NCBI RefSeq assembly: GCF_000241485.1 | Contig: NZ_JH584241.1 | Location: 2,267,936-2,331,935 of the forward strand | DNA: 64,000 bases | DNA from: Sphingomonas sp. PAMC 26605 | Lineage (GTDB): Bacteria; Pseudomonadota; Alphaproteobacteria; Sphingomonadales; Sphingomonadaceae | Direction of reading: 5' to 3' | Shown here: piece by piece, positions 17,140-24,209 of the stretch | Layout: each line of letters begins with the position of its first letter | How positions within the stretch are numbered: the stretch's first letter is position 1 | Program-made: the position numbers and the translations under genes | The notes under the pieces: model-generated | What the model saw: only the letters and a program-made list of their open reading frames with translations | Told to the model about the DNA's origin: nothing | The model's database searches: none

Positions 17140-17987
17140 CGTGCGGATACGGCTTCGGTCAGCCGATCGCGTGCGATCGCCCGATCCGCGGGCTCGTCCC
17201 GATCCCCGAAGCCACCGCCGCGGTGCCGTCGATCGCGGTGACGTGGCGCGCGCCGCGAAGCGGCAATTCGGCGAGCCCCGACGTGCCGATCTGGGCGCGG
17301 GTCGGCGATGCGCTCGACTTTTCGCCGCCTGGCGTCGGGCATTACCGGTGTACCGCCCGGACGATCACGGTGACCCCGATTCCCCGGGCGGACCCTGACG
17401 CGGTCGAGGCGTTGCTGATCGCCACCGCATTGCCGGCGGTAATGTGGTTGCAAGGGCAGTTCATGCTGCATGCCGCAGCGATCGTACCGGCGCGGGGGAA
17501 CCGCGCGCTCGCCATCGTCGGCGCGTCGGGCAGCGGCAAGTCGTGGCTCGCCGCGGCGTTTCTCGCGCGCGGCGCACGACTGCTCGCCGACGACAGCCTC
17601 GCGATGCGCTGCACCGGGGACGACGCTGTCGGCTCGGGTCTTGCCGGGGGCTACCATCTTGCGGATGCGGAGGCCGAACAGCGGCGATTCCACGGCGTTC
17701 CCGCGACCGACGCCTGCGTGTCCGCCCGTATCGGCGCGATCGTCATTCTCGCGGACGATGCGCCGCTCGGGGGCGGCCGTCTCGTTGGCGTCGAGGCGCT
17801 CGCGGCGCTGCTTCGGCACCGCCATCGCGTCAGTGTGCCGCGCGCGATCGGGGGCGAACCCAAGACCCTGATCGACGCGGCACAGGTTGCACGATCGACA
17901 CCGGTGTTTACATGGCGGAGCGCCGAAGGGGACGCTCTGTTGGACCAAGGCGTCGGCATGACGCGCGACGCGAGGGGGAGCGGATGA
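17136..17987 (+). CDS. HPr-kinase-like kinase A of the lasso cluster
   Basis: A 283-residue protein with the HprK fold. The P-loop GASGSGKSW is at about 129-137, followed by the ADD motif in GARLLADDSLAM, the hallmarks of HprK-type kinases. In paeninodin-type lasso clusters a kinase of this family phosphorylates the C-terminal Ser of the precursor. It starts at GTG 17136, overlapping the oxygenase stop, and its stop overlaps the PqqD start (ATGA). Sequence similarity to the second kinase at 18270 is low outside the motifs, so the two are not a recent duplication. Confidence 0.8.
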   Translation: MTCGYGFGQPIACDRPIRGLVPIPEATAAVPSIAVTWRAPRSGNSASPDVPIWARVGDALDFSPPGVGHYRCTARTITVTPIPRADPDAVEALLIATALPAVMWLQGQFMLHAAAIVPARGNRALAIVGASGSGKSWLAAAFLARGARLLADDSLAMRCTGDDAVGSGLAGGYHLADAEAEQRRFHGVPATDACVSARIGAIVILADDAPLGGGRLVGVEALAALLRHRHRVSVPRAIGGEPKTLIDAAQVARSTPVFTWRSAEGDALLDQGVGMTRDARGSG

Positions 17988-18253
17988 GCGACACGATGTG
18001 GCAGCGCAGCTCGGATTGGGTCGGGACGGCCGTCGACGACAGTTTCGTCATGATCCATCTGGCGACCGGCACCTATCTGACGCTGAACCGAACCGCGAGC
18101 GCCGTCTGGGCGGCGCTCGAGACCCCGCAGACGCAGGAGAGCCTCGAGGAGGGCCTGTTGCGGCGTTTCGAGGTGTCGACCGAGCAATGCCGCACGGCGG
18201 TGGGCGATCTGCTCGAACGCATGCGCGACCTGCAGATCGCCGCCCCGCTGTGA
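17984..18253 (+). CDS. PqqD-like RiPP recognition protein (lasso B1)
   Basis: An 89-residue PqqD-family protein, the usual RiPP recognition element that binds the precursor leader and delivers it to B2. The winged-helix RRE pattern is visible in DDSFVMIHLATGTYLTLNRTASAVWAALE and ESLEEGLLRRFEVS, with a helical tail. A GAGGGGGAG Shine-Dalgarno and an ATGA overlap with kinase A fix the start. It is encoded between the two kinases and about 7.5 kb from B2, an unusual separation because B1 and B2 are normally adjacent or fused. It is expected to bind the W-x-x-P-x-I region of the precursor at 19242. Confidence 0.88.
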   Translation: MSDTMWQRSSDWVGTAVDDSFVMIHLATGTYLTLNRTASAVWAALETPQTQESLEEGLLRRFEVSTEQCRTAVGDLLERMRDLQIAAPL

Positions 18254-18269
18254 TCGCACAGCCGCGCAG

Positions 18270-19187
18270 GTGACGCGCCTTCCCCACGCTGCGAGCGCCT
18301 TCGGGCTGGTCTGGCGCTCCGACGTGCCGCTCGACGGCTTCGAGTCGGTTTCGCCGGCGATGGGTGGCCCCGAGGTGGCGGTCCGCCGCGTATCGCAGCT
18401 GGACGCGCGCGTCGGCGGCAGGGCGATCAATCGCGGTAGCGTGCATGCCGATGGGATCCGCTTCGTCTGGGGGGACGAAGTCGCCTTCGACATGACCGAC
18501 GGCCAGCGGATCGGCTATTGCCCGGGATCGGATTGGCGGGGGCGATTGCCGGTGAGTTTCTACAGCACCGTCGCTGCGCTGACCGTCGCCTGGCGCGGCA
18601 TGCTGCCGCTGCATGCCTGTACCGTCGAGCTCAGCGGCCGCGCGGTGTTGATCGCCGGCCGGGCGGGGGCGGGCAAGTCGACGCTGGCCGCCGGGCTGAT
18701 CGCGCACGGCGCGCGTTTCGTCGCCGACGACCTCACCGTCGTGGCGTTCGGCGATGGCGGCGAAATGCGGGTGCCGTCCGGCCGGCCGACGATGCGGCTG
18801 CACGCGGACACCGCAGCCCGGCTGGCGACACGGCATGCCGAGCCGGCCGCCGATGATCCCCGCGGCAAGTGGCTGGTCCGCCCGAGCCACTGCTTCACGG
18901 GGGCGCCACTGCCCCTCGGTGCGATCCTGCTGCTGGGCGACCACCCTTTAGGCGGCGGATCGAGCGACCTCGCCCGACTGCTTCCGCACGTCTTCCGTCC
19001 GCGCTGGCTGGCCGCGCTCCCCGCGTACGCGCGCCTTGTCGGGCAGTTGACCCGGCTTGCCGAACAAACGCCGCTGCTGGCCTTTCCGGCCCTTGCCGGT
19101 GGCGATGAAACGAACCGGCGGGACCATGCGGCGCAGGCGCTCGCCTGCATCGCACAGGTGCTTGCCCATCGTTCGACCCCGTCGTGA
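18270..19187 (+). CDS. HPr-kinase-like kinase B of the lasso cluster
   Basis: A 305-residue second HprK-related protein. The N-terminal domain ends at LPLHACTVELSGRAVLIAG, the P-loop GRAGAGKST is at about 130-138, and GARFVADDLTVV supplies the Asp-Asp motif. Start GTG 18270 lies 16 bases after the PqqD stop. It resembles the group annotated as HprK-related kinase B or A in PqqD-linked clusters. One of the two kinases is likely to modify the C-terminal Ser; the other might act on another Ser/Thr, extend a phosphate chain, or use a different donor. That division of labour is inference. Confidence 0.8.
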   Translation: MTRLPHAASAFGLVWRSDVPLDGFESVSPAMGGPEVAVRRVSQLDARVGGRAINRGSVHADGIRFVWGDEVAFDMTDGQRIGYCPGSDWRGRLPVSFYSTVAALTVAWRGMLPLHACTVELSGRAVLIAGRAGAGKSTLAAGLIAHGARFVADDLTVVAFGDGGEMRVPSGRPTMRLHADTAARLATRHAEPAADDPRGKWLVRPSHCFTGAPLPLGAILLLGDHPLGGGSSDLARLLPHVFRPRWLAALPAYARLVGQLTRLAEQTPLLAFPALAGGDETNRRDHAAQALACIAQVLAHRSTPS

Positions 19188-19241
19188 CGCAGACCGCGCC
19201 TGTCGTCCGGACGCAACCAGACGCGCGTCGCTCCGTGACGT

Positions 19242-19382
19242 TTACGAGCGCGAGCAATCGGGGAAGCGCGTGTTGCCGTCAGGACCCATACCGGGGAAAC
19301 GCTCGGTCTGCGCGACATCGAGCGTCTTGATCTCGGGAGCGATCCAAGCCTCGCGCGGCTGGCGATCTTCGACAACGGTCAT
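19242..19382 (-). CDS. Lasso peptide precursor (candidate), 46 aa, paeninodin-like
   Basis: A 46-residue peptide on the strand opposite the kinases, behind AACAGGA. The leader holds WIAPEIKTLDVAQTE, matching the lasso leader pattern Y/W-x-x-P-x-L/I...L-D-V-x-Q-T-x (paeninodin precursors have almost the same string), with Thr at -2. The predicted core is RFPGMGPDGNTRFPDCSRS (19 residues). Asp8 would close an 8-residue ring with the N-terminal amine; the tail has one Cys, and the last residue is Ser, the site used by HprK-like lasso kinases. An Arg at position 1 is unusual, since Gly, Ala, Ser or Cys are common, so the cleavage site is tentative. It is monocistronic, convergent with kinase B. 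The ORF is short and was found by reading the gap. Confidence 0.8.
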   Translation of the reverse strand: MTVVEDRQPREAWIAPEIKTLDVAQTERFPGMGPDGNTRFPDCSRS

Positions 19383-19876
19383 CGTACCATCCTGTTGATA
19401 ATAGCGTATGTGCAGCGCATGACGATCTGTATTCGGTTATCGGCCAAAAAGATAGCATAGCCGTGAGCAGCGCGCCTGCATCAACCAGTCGGCAAAGACA
19501 CGGCGCGTGCTCTCGCAGCAAACCGGCCCAACGCGATCTTCTGGGGATGAGCCGATGTCGAAGATGAACGCCGTTCGATCACGGCGGTGACTGTCGGCGA
19601 TCCGTTAGTCGTGCAAACCGGGCCGCCGCATTTCGCACTCGGCTCCTGCGTCGTGACATCTCTACCCGCTGCGGCGCCTCGATTTCGCGCGGTCCTTGGC
19701 CAGCCGCGGCGAATAGTCCGACGCCGCTACCAAGACGCGAGTCCACGCGATCAGACGCCGCGGATACGGCGTGACGGGCCGTCGCGTCGGACCTTGCGTG
19801 TTGCGGTACGGTCCGCATTCCTCCAGCGTAAGCGAAGCATGAACACGGACGGGTAGCCTCCTTGGTGTCGAACGGC
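19383..19876. other. Spacer upstream of the precursor gene and the beta-propeller gene
   Basis: Nearly 500 bp between two divergent genes. It should contain the promoter of the precursor (minus) and that of the propeller gene (plus). The part next to the precursor is relatively AT-rich (ATAATA at 19398-19403; AAAAAGATAGCATAG near 19446-19460), but I could not fit a convincing -35/-10 pair at a sensible distance. Short open frames here have no leader-like motif. Confidence 0.5.
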
Positions 19877-20950
19877 ATGGATCACGGATCGGCGGTCGGC
19901 GGGGTGCAGCGGAGCTCGCCGTTCGCCGCGCCGAGCGCGATCCGTTACGCGCTCGCGCGCGAAGCCTACCGGACCGGGACGGTGAGGCTGGTCGATCCCG
20001 ACCTGTCGGGCTGCGACCGGCTGGTGGCGACACGCGGCGGCATGTTCGCGATCGGTCCGGGAAAGGTCCGCCTCGTGGCGCACGGCCTGTATTTCGGGCT
20101 TTGCGTTCACGACGACACAATCTTCGCGTTCGAGGCCGGCGATCGGCCGGCGGCCGAGACGTATCGCGGGCGGATCGTCCGTTTCCGGCGCGTCGGCGCG
20201 CGGATCGTCTCGGCCGAGGTGTTCGCGACCGATCTGGACAATGGCTGTCACCAGATCGACCTGATCGACGGGGCGCTCTGCGTCGTCGACACGTACAACC
20301 AGCGCATCGTGCGCCTGCCGCTCGACGGCGGCGCGCGCGACACGCTCCAGCCGCTCGGATCCGCCGCACGCAATGACTGGGCGGGCGGATATGTCCATGT
20401 CAACGCGCTGCTCGCCAGCGGACCCGACATCCTGCTGCTGCTCCACAATGGGGCCGGCAAGACCGGCCGCGCCAGCGAAGTGCTGCGGCTCGACCGCGCC
20501 TGGCAAGTCGTCTCGCGGGAGACGCTCGCGGGATCGGGCTGTCACGACCTGGCGCTGCTCGAGGACGGCACGCTGCTCAGTTGCGGCTCGTCGGACGGCG
20601 AACTCGTGACGAGCGATCGTGCTCGGCTGAAGGTCTGCGACCTGATGACGCGTGGCCTCTCGGTCGATGCGCACACCATCGCGGTCGGCGGGACGGCCTT
20701 CGCCGCGCGCGACTTGCGCGACGAAGCGGCGGGGCGGGTGTTCCTGCTGGATCGTGCGGGGCGCCATCTCGAGACGTTCGAGCTCGACGGACCGCCGACC
20801 GAGATTTGCCGGATCGATGGCCTCGATCGCTCGCTATCGCCCTATCTCGCGTCGCTGCCGTCGCCGCCCGCGCTGCGCCTTCACCCTGCCTTGACGAATA
20901 GGAAGGCGGAGGATTCGGCAATCGGCAGCAGCTGGTCGTCGGGGCCGTAG
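19877..20950 (+). CDS. Beta-propeller-like protein of unknown function in the lasso cluster
   Basis: A protein of about 357 residues composed of repeated beta-blade-like units: HQIDLIDGALCVVDTYNQRIVRLPLDG, YVHVNALLASGPDILLLLHN, CHDLALLEDGTLLSCGSSDGEL and LSVDAHTIAVGGTAFAARDL. The His-x-x spacing and NQRIVR motif recall NHL/SGL-type propellers and the uncharacterised six-blade families linked to sulfotransferase or TPR genes. No signal peptide is seen, so it is probably cytoplasmic. The start could also be TTG 19862 or GTG 19865. Its 3' end overlaps the convergent methyltransferase gene by 70 bases, so the final segment (from about LHPALTNRK) may be non-functional sequence. Confidence 0.65.
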   Translation: MDHGSAVGGVQRSSPFAAPSAIRYALAREAYRTGTVRLVDPDLSGCDRLVATRGGMFAIGPGKVRLVAHGLYFGLCVHDDTIFAFEAGDRPAAETYRGRIVRFRRVGARIVSAEVFATDLDNGCHQIDLIDGALCVVDTYNQRIVRLPLDGGARDTLQPLGSAARNDWAGGYVHVNALLASGPDILLLLHNGAGKTGRASEVLRLDRAWQVVSRETLAGSGCHDLALLEDGTLLSCGSSDGELVTSDRARLKVCDLMTRGLSVDAHTIAVGGTAFAARDLRDEAAGRVFLLDRAGRHLETFELDGPPTEICRIDGLDRSLSPYLASLPSPPALRLHPALTNRKAEDSAIGSSWSSGP

Positions 20951-21618
20951 AAGGGACCCGGCTGAGCGTTTTGCCCCGGCACGGTCAGCGCGCGATAGCC
21001 CGCCGCGACCGGGCTGTCCGCGAAGCGGAAATTGCATCCCCACAGGACCAGCAATCCACCCGGACCAAGACAGCGATCGAGCGCGTCCACGGCCTCGGCG
21101 AACCGGGCGAAGGGCAGGAGATCGGTGCAGGTCGGCGGACGCTTCGCCTCGAGATCGCCATGCCGCAGCACCGACAGACAGAAAACGGCATCGTAGCGCG
21201 TCCCGGCGAACGCGTCGGGCCGGTCCGCACAGGCGAAGCGGATCGTGGGGGCGTCCGCACGGGCGCTCCGCTTCGCCCGGGCGATGCACGCGGGATTTGC
21301 ATCGATCGCGTCGATCCGGGCGTGCGGCAGATAGCATGCGAGCGTCAGCGGCTCCTCGCCCGTCGAGCAGCCGAACGACAACAGCCTTACGTCGGCGCGA
21401 TCGCCGAGCAGCGCGGCGACATAGGCGAAGAGCGCGGGATGCCGGTCCGGCCGCGTCACCGTCGCGGGTTGATACAGACGGGCACCGTGCCACAGCGCTT
21501 CGAGTCGACCGCGCCCCAGCGGCGTCGCCATCGCGCGGACAAGCCGGACCGCGCGTACCAACGGCGCGATCCGTTCGAGACGCGCGCGCAGAGCGGCGCG
21601 CCTGCGCCCGCGCGTCAC
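20881..21618 (-). CDS. CheR-like class I SAM-dependent methyltransferase
   Basis: A 245-residue Rossmann methyltransferase. Motif I is VRLLSFGCSTGEEPLTLACYLP, the variant (GCSTGEE) typical of CheR and its relatives; acidic motif II is IDAIDANPACIARAK, and motif IV is YDAVFCLSVLRHGDL. The C-terminal part (GLLVLWGCNFRFADS) continues the fold. No chemotaxis genes are near, so it is more likely a tailoring or orphan enzyme than a receptor methyltransferase. It starts with GTG 21618, overlapping the stop of the HEAGH gene (GTGA), so the two are co-translated. Confidence 0.82.
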   Translation of the reverse strand: MTRGRRRAALRARLERIAPLVRAVRLVRAMATPLGRGRLEALWHGARLYQPATVTRPDRHPALFAYVAALLGDRADVRLLSFGCSTGEEPLTLACYLPHARIDAIDANPACIARAKRSARADAPTIRFACADRPDAFAGTRYDAVFCLSVLRHGDLEAKRPPTCTDLLPFARFAEAVDALDRCLGPGGLLVLWGCNFRFADSPVAAGYRALTVPGQNAQPGPFYGPDDQLLPIAESSAFLFVKAG

Positions 21619-22109
21619 CGCCGCAACCAGCGGCGCAGCACCGGATAGGGCGGCCCGGGTTCATCCGCGCGGCGGGCCAGTCCCCAATAGCGCAGCATCG
21701 GCAGGCCGATGGCGTGTCCGCGCGCGAAGGCGTCGATCAGATAGTCGGGGCTGTCGCGATAGCCGGAGTGGAACAGCGTCGTGACGGGCAGGCCGATCGC
21801 GAACGCGGCCGCGTAGGACCAGCAGATCGCCGCCATCTCCTCGGCGGGATCATCGGCGACCGCGGTTTGCGCGGCTCGCGTGTGCGGGTCGCCGACCGCG
21901 ATATGGCCTGCCTCGTGCAACAGATCGCCAACCCAGCCAGCGCGCGCGGGGTCGTAGCACAGCGTGCCGCCGACCACCGTCATGCCCGGCAAGACGGTGT
22001 CCCCGGGCAGCGGGCGCGCCAGCGTCGCAATGCCGACATCGCCCAGAAACGCGAGGATCGCGGCGAGTTCCGGTGCGTCGCGCAGTGGCCGGGGCGTGGC
22101 GATCGTCAT
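21615..22109 (-). CDS. HEAGH-motif protein, putative zinc-dependent peptidase-like
   Basis: A 164-residue protein I can only partly place. It has an HExxH zinc-binding motif in GDLLHEAGHIAVGDPHTR, followed by an acidic helix DDPAEEMAAICWSYAAAFAIGL in which the second Glu could serve as third ligand, as in gluzincin or IrrE-like folds. A hydrophobic N-terminus (ELAAILAFLGDVGIATL) and DTVLPGMTVVGGTLCYDP fit a family of small sphingomonad proteins of unknown role. The start is ATG 22109 (MTIATPRP). It is coupled to the methyltransferase by a 4-base overlap. A proteolytic function is possible but unproven. Confidence 0.6.
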   Translation of the reverse strand: MTIATPRPLRDAPELAAILAFLGDVGIATLARPLPGDTVLPGMTVVGGTLCYDPARAGWVGDLLHEAGHIAVGDPHTRAAQTAVADDPAEEMAAICWSYAAAFAIGLPVTTLFHSGYRDSPDYLIDAFARGHAIGLPMLRYWGLARRADEPGPPYPVLRRWLRR

Positions 22110-22247
22110 GCCGCGCCGTTCTAGTCCGCCAGGCAATGGCGCGGCAAGCCGCTGGCGCCCGGTTGCGAAACGTTGGGCGATGACTGATCATCGCGGCACG
22201 CCGGAAGCGAGGGGATCAGTGTCCGTGCCGCCTCGGGGGGATGGGGA

Positions 22248-22481
22248 ATGACGACCTTCAGACCGTTCGGACCAGCGGCGGTACCGGCGGCCGCGACGGT
22301 GTTGCTGCTGTCGGCGGCTTGGGCGATGCCTGTTGCGGGTCAAGCCATCGGCGAACGCGCCACACCAGCCGGTCTCGGTGGTCCGGTCGCGCCGCCCGGC
22401 CTGGTCGATCCGATCCCGCCGCCGTTCGGGCAGGTGCGGCCACGGGTTTCGCCTTCCGCTCGGCCGTGCAATCGCCGATAA
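22248..22481 (+). CDS. Small predicted secreted protein, 77 aa
   Basis: Begins MTTFRPFGPAAVPAAATVLLLSAAWAMPVAGQ, a plausible signal peptide ending in A-G-Q, then a Pro/Gly-rich mature part (GGPVAPPGLVDPIPPPFGQVRPR). A GGGGGGATGGGG Shine-Dalgarno lies directly before the ATG. No family recognised. The following membrane-protein gene starts about 30 bases later and may be co-transcribed. Low complexity leaves some doubt that it is a gene. Confidence 0.45.
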   Translation: MTTFRPFGPAAVPAAATVLLLSAAWAMPVAGQAIGERATPAGLGGPVAPPGLVDPIPPPFGQVRPRVSPSARPCNRR

Positions 22482-22511
22482 GCGACCTGTCGGTTGGTCG
22501 GGGGGCGCGGG

Positions 22512-22871
22512 ATGGTCCAAATCGTATTGGATTGGGAGGCATTCAAGGTGTGGCTGTCGGCCACGACCGGGCTCAGTCACCACGACATCCATCTCATTGT
22601 GGGCGTGCTGTTGACGATGGCGTTCACCGTGGTGCTGCGCGTGCCGCTGTGGTCGTGGCGACCGCTGTCGATCGTCCTTGCGCTCGAACTGGTCAACGAG
22701 ACTTTCGATTTCGCGCGATATTCCATCGGCGGCTATCCTTGGGGGCCGGTCCCGTCGCTGATCGACATCGCGCTCACGATCGTCCCTGCGGGGCTCATCG
22801 TGTCGGCCGCGCGGCTTGGGTCGCGCGACCGTCGGCGCCAGCGGCGGAGCGCCGAAGCCGGCCCGCGCTGA
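22512..22871 (+). CDS. Small integral membrane protein of unknown function
   Basis: A 119-residue protein beginning MVQIVLDWEAFKVWLSATTGLSHHDIH. Three hydrophobic segments follow: LIVGVLLTMAFTVVLRV, SIVLALELVNETF and SLIDIALTIVPAGLIVSAARL. A basic C-terminus (RRRQRRS) would face the cytoplasm. GGGGGGCGCGGG precedes the ATG. The central E-L-x-N-E motif resembles VanZ-like or related small membrane proteins, but I do not assign a family. It may accompany the lasso cluster as an accessory membrane factor; that is only positional. Confidence 0.65.
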   Translation: MVQIVLDWEAFKVWLSATTGLSHHDIHLIVGVLLTMAFTVVLRVPLWSWRPLSIVLALELVNETFDFARYSIGGYPWGPVPSLIDIALTIVPAGLIVSAARLGSRDRRRQRRSAEAGPR

Positions 22872-22919
22872 ACTAGCGCGGAACGCCATTGCGCAGCACG
22901 GCCGTGGCGCACACCCGCG

Positions 22920-24092
22920 TCACGTGCCGCGCCTGCGGTGCAGGATCAGCATGACGGGGCGTAGCGGCAGTCGCATCCAGCCGAAGCCCTTGGGCAGTGT
23001 CCGAACGTCGAAATCGCGCGGCGCGAGGATCAGCGCCTGGGCGAGCCGAGCGCGATACCGCCAGCCCCCGCTCAGCGCGAACTGGACGGGCACCTTGCGC
23101 AGGATCGCACGCAGCGGTGGGCGCGACGCATGCTCCGCGGGCGCCGCGAGCGCGCGTTGCGAGAGGCGCGCCAGCGCGCGGCTGGCGCGCGTGCTCGGCA
23201 GCGGCGCCCCGGGCGGCGAGATCCCGAACAGCGCGTCGACCAATGCCAGTGCACCGAGCACGACCGCCTCCGCGCCTTCGCTCCGCGCGATGGCGCGCGC
23301 CACCGCGATCGCTTCCGCATCGCCGATCGCCACGATCCGAGCGATATCCTCGAGCCATTTGAGCCTGAACCAGAGATGCGAAGCGCCGTGCGCGCAGAGG
23401 TAGAGGAGCGTGTCGACCTTCGACAGCGTGGCGATCGAAACGCCGCCGATCGCCACGCTTTCGCGCCGGCCCCACACCGCGTCGAACCCCAGCGGCAACA
23501 GCGCATCGATGTCGATGAGCCGGGTATGCAGCTCGATCTCGAAACCGTCGCCGATGAAGCTGCGATGCTTGTTGGCGAACGGATCGCCGGCCGCCCCATC
23601 GTCGTCGCCCCCGATTTCGGCGAAGCCTTCGTCGCGCAATATCGCCGCGGCCCGATCGATCGAATCGGGATCGATCAGCAAATCGATGTCCTTGCTGTCG
23701 CGCGCGGCGACATCGCCGTGGAGCTGCTGGGCCAGCACCCCGCCTTTGATGGCCAGGTGCCGAACATCTCCCGCGTGCAAGGCCGTGGTCAGCGTCGCGA
23801 GCGCCGCAGCGTGGCGCAGCGCCTTGACGCGCAGGCGCGCGGCGTATTCGCTCACCTGCTCGGCGACGATCGGATCGTGCGCGCGCATCCGCCGCGCGAG
23901 TTCGGCGAGCGCCAGGGGGCTGATCCGGTGTCGCCTGGCGAGGCGAAGGCATTCCTCGGCCTGCAGGCGATGCGCGTCATCGCGCAGCGGCGGCATCGCT
24001 CGGCCGGTGCCGCGCAAAGCGACCGCGGCACAAGCGTCGGCGAGCTCGTCGAACGCCCCGATCTGCTGTGCTGGTAGACCGTTTCGCCGCAT
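22920..24092 (-). CDS. Nucleotidyltransferase-fold protein of the lasso cluster
   Basis: A 390-residue protein of the uncharacterised nucleotidyltransferase family that accompanies lasso and HprK/PqqD clusters. The key motif is HLAIKGGVLAQQLHGD, then RDSKDIDLLIDPDSIDRAAAILRDEGF, with the D-x-D metal site in DIDLLID. Later signatures are EIELHTRLID and LYLCAHGASHLWFRLKWLEDIARI. Paeninodin-type clusters carry such a gene next to the kinase; its chemistry is not settled in my knowledge. Start ATG 24092 (MRRNGLP) is preferred to the TTG at 24128. It closes the lasso region and is divergent from the polysaccharide locus. Confidence 0.8.
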   Translation of the reverse strand: MRRNGLPAQQIGAFDELADACAAVALRGTGRAMPPLRDDAHRLQAEECLRLARRHRISPLALAELARRMRAHDPIVAEQVSEYAARLRVKALRHAAALATLTTALHAGDVRHLAIKGGVLAQQLHGDVAARDSKDIDLLIDPDSIDRAAAILRDEGFAEIGGDDDGAAGDPFANKHRSFIGDGFEIELHTRLIDIDALLPLGFDAVWGRRESVAIGGVSIATLSKVDTLLYLCAHGASHLWFRLKWLEDIARIVAIGDAEAIAVARAIARSEGAEAVVLGALALVDALFGISPPGAPLPSTRASRALARLSQRALAAPAEHASRPPLRAILRKVPVQFALSGGWRYRARLAQALILAPRDFDVRTLPKGFGWMRLPLRPVMLILHRRRGT

Positions 24093-24209
24093 CTTCGGGA
24101 CAATGGATCCTGTTCCTGCGACGTGCAACTGCGGACCGTGTCAAATTGCGTTTCGTCGTTTGATAATAACGCGCTAGACGAAGACGAAGAGGAGCGGGGG
24201 AGTACGGCG

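Noticed and set aside
19579..19878. 99-codon minus-strand frame as an alternative precursor
   Set aside because: No leader motif, no ribosome site at suitable spacing, Arg-rich product; the 46-codon frame at 19242 is much better.
20881..21618. Methyltransferase as a chemotaxis CheR
   Set aside because: Only motif I resembles CheR; no CheR N-terminal domain, CheB or receptor genes are present.
8259..24092. Lasso cluster of the caulonodin/benenodin type with isopeptidase and FecI/FecR genes
   Set aside because: No isopeptidase, sigma factor or TonB receptor is present; the leader and kinases fit the paeninodin-type group instead.
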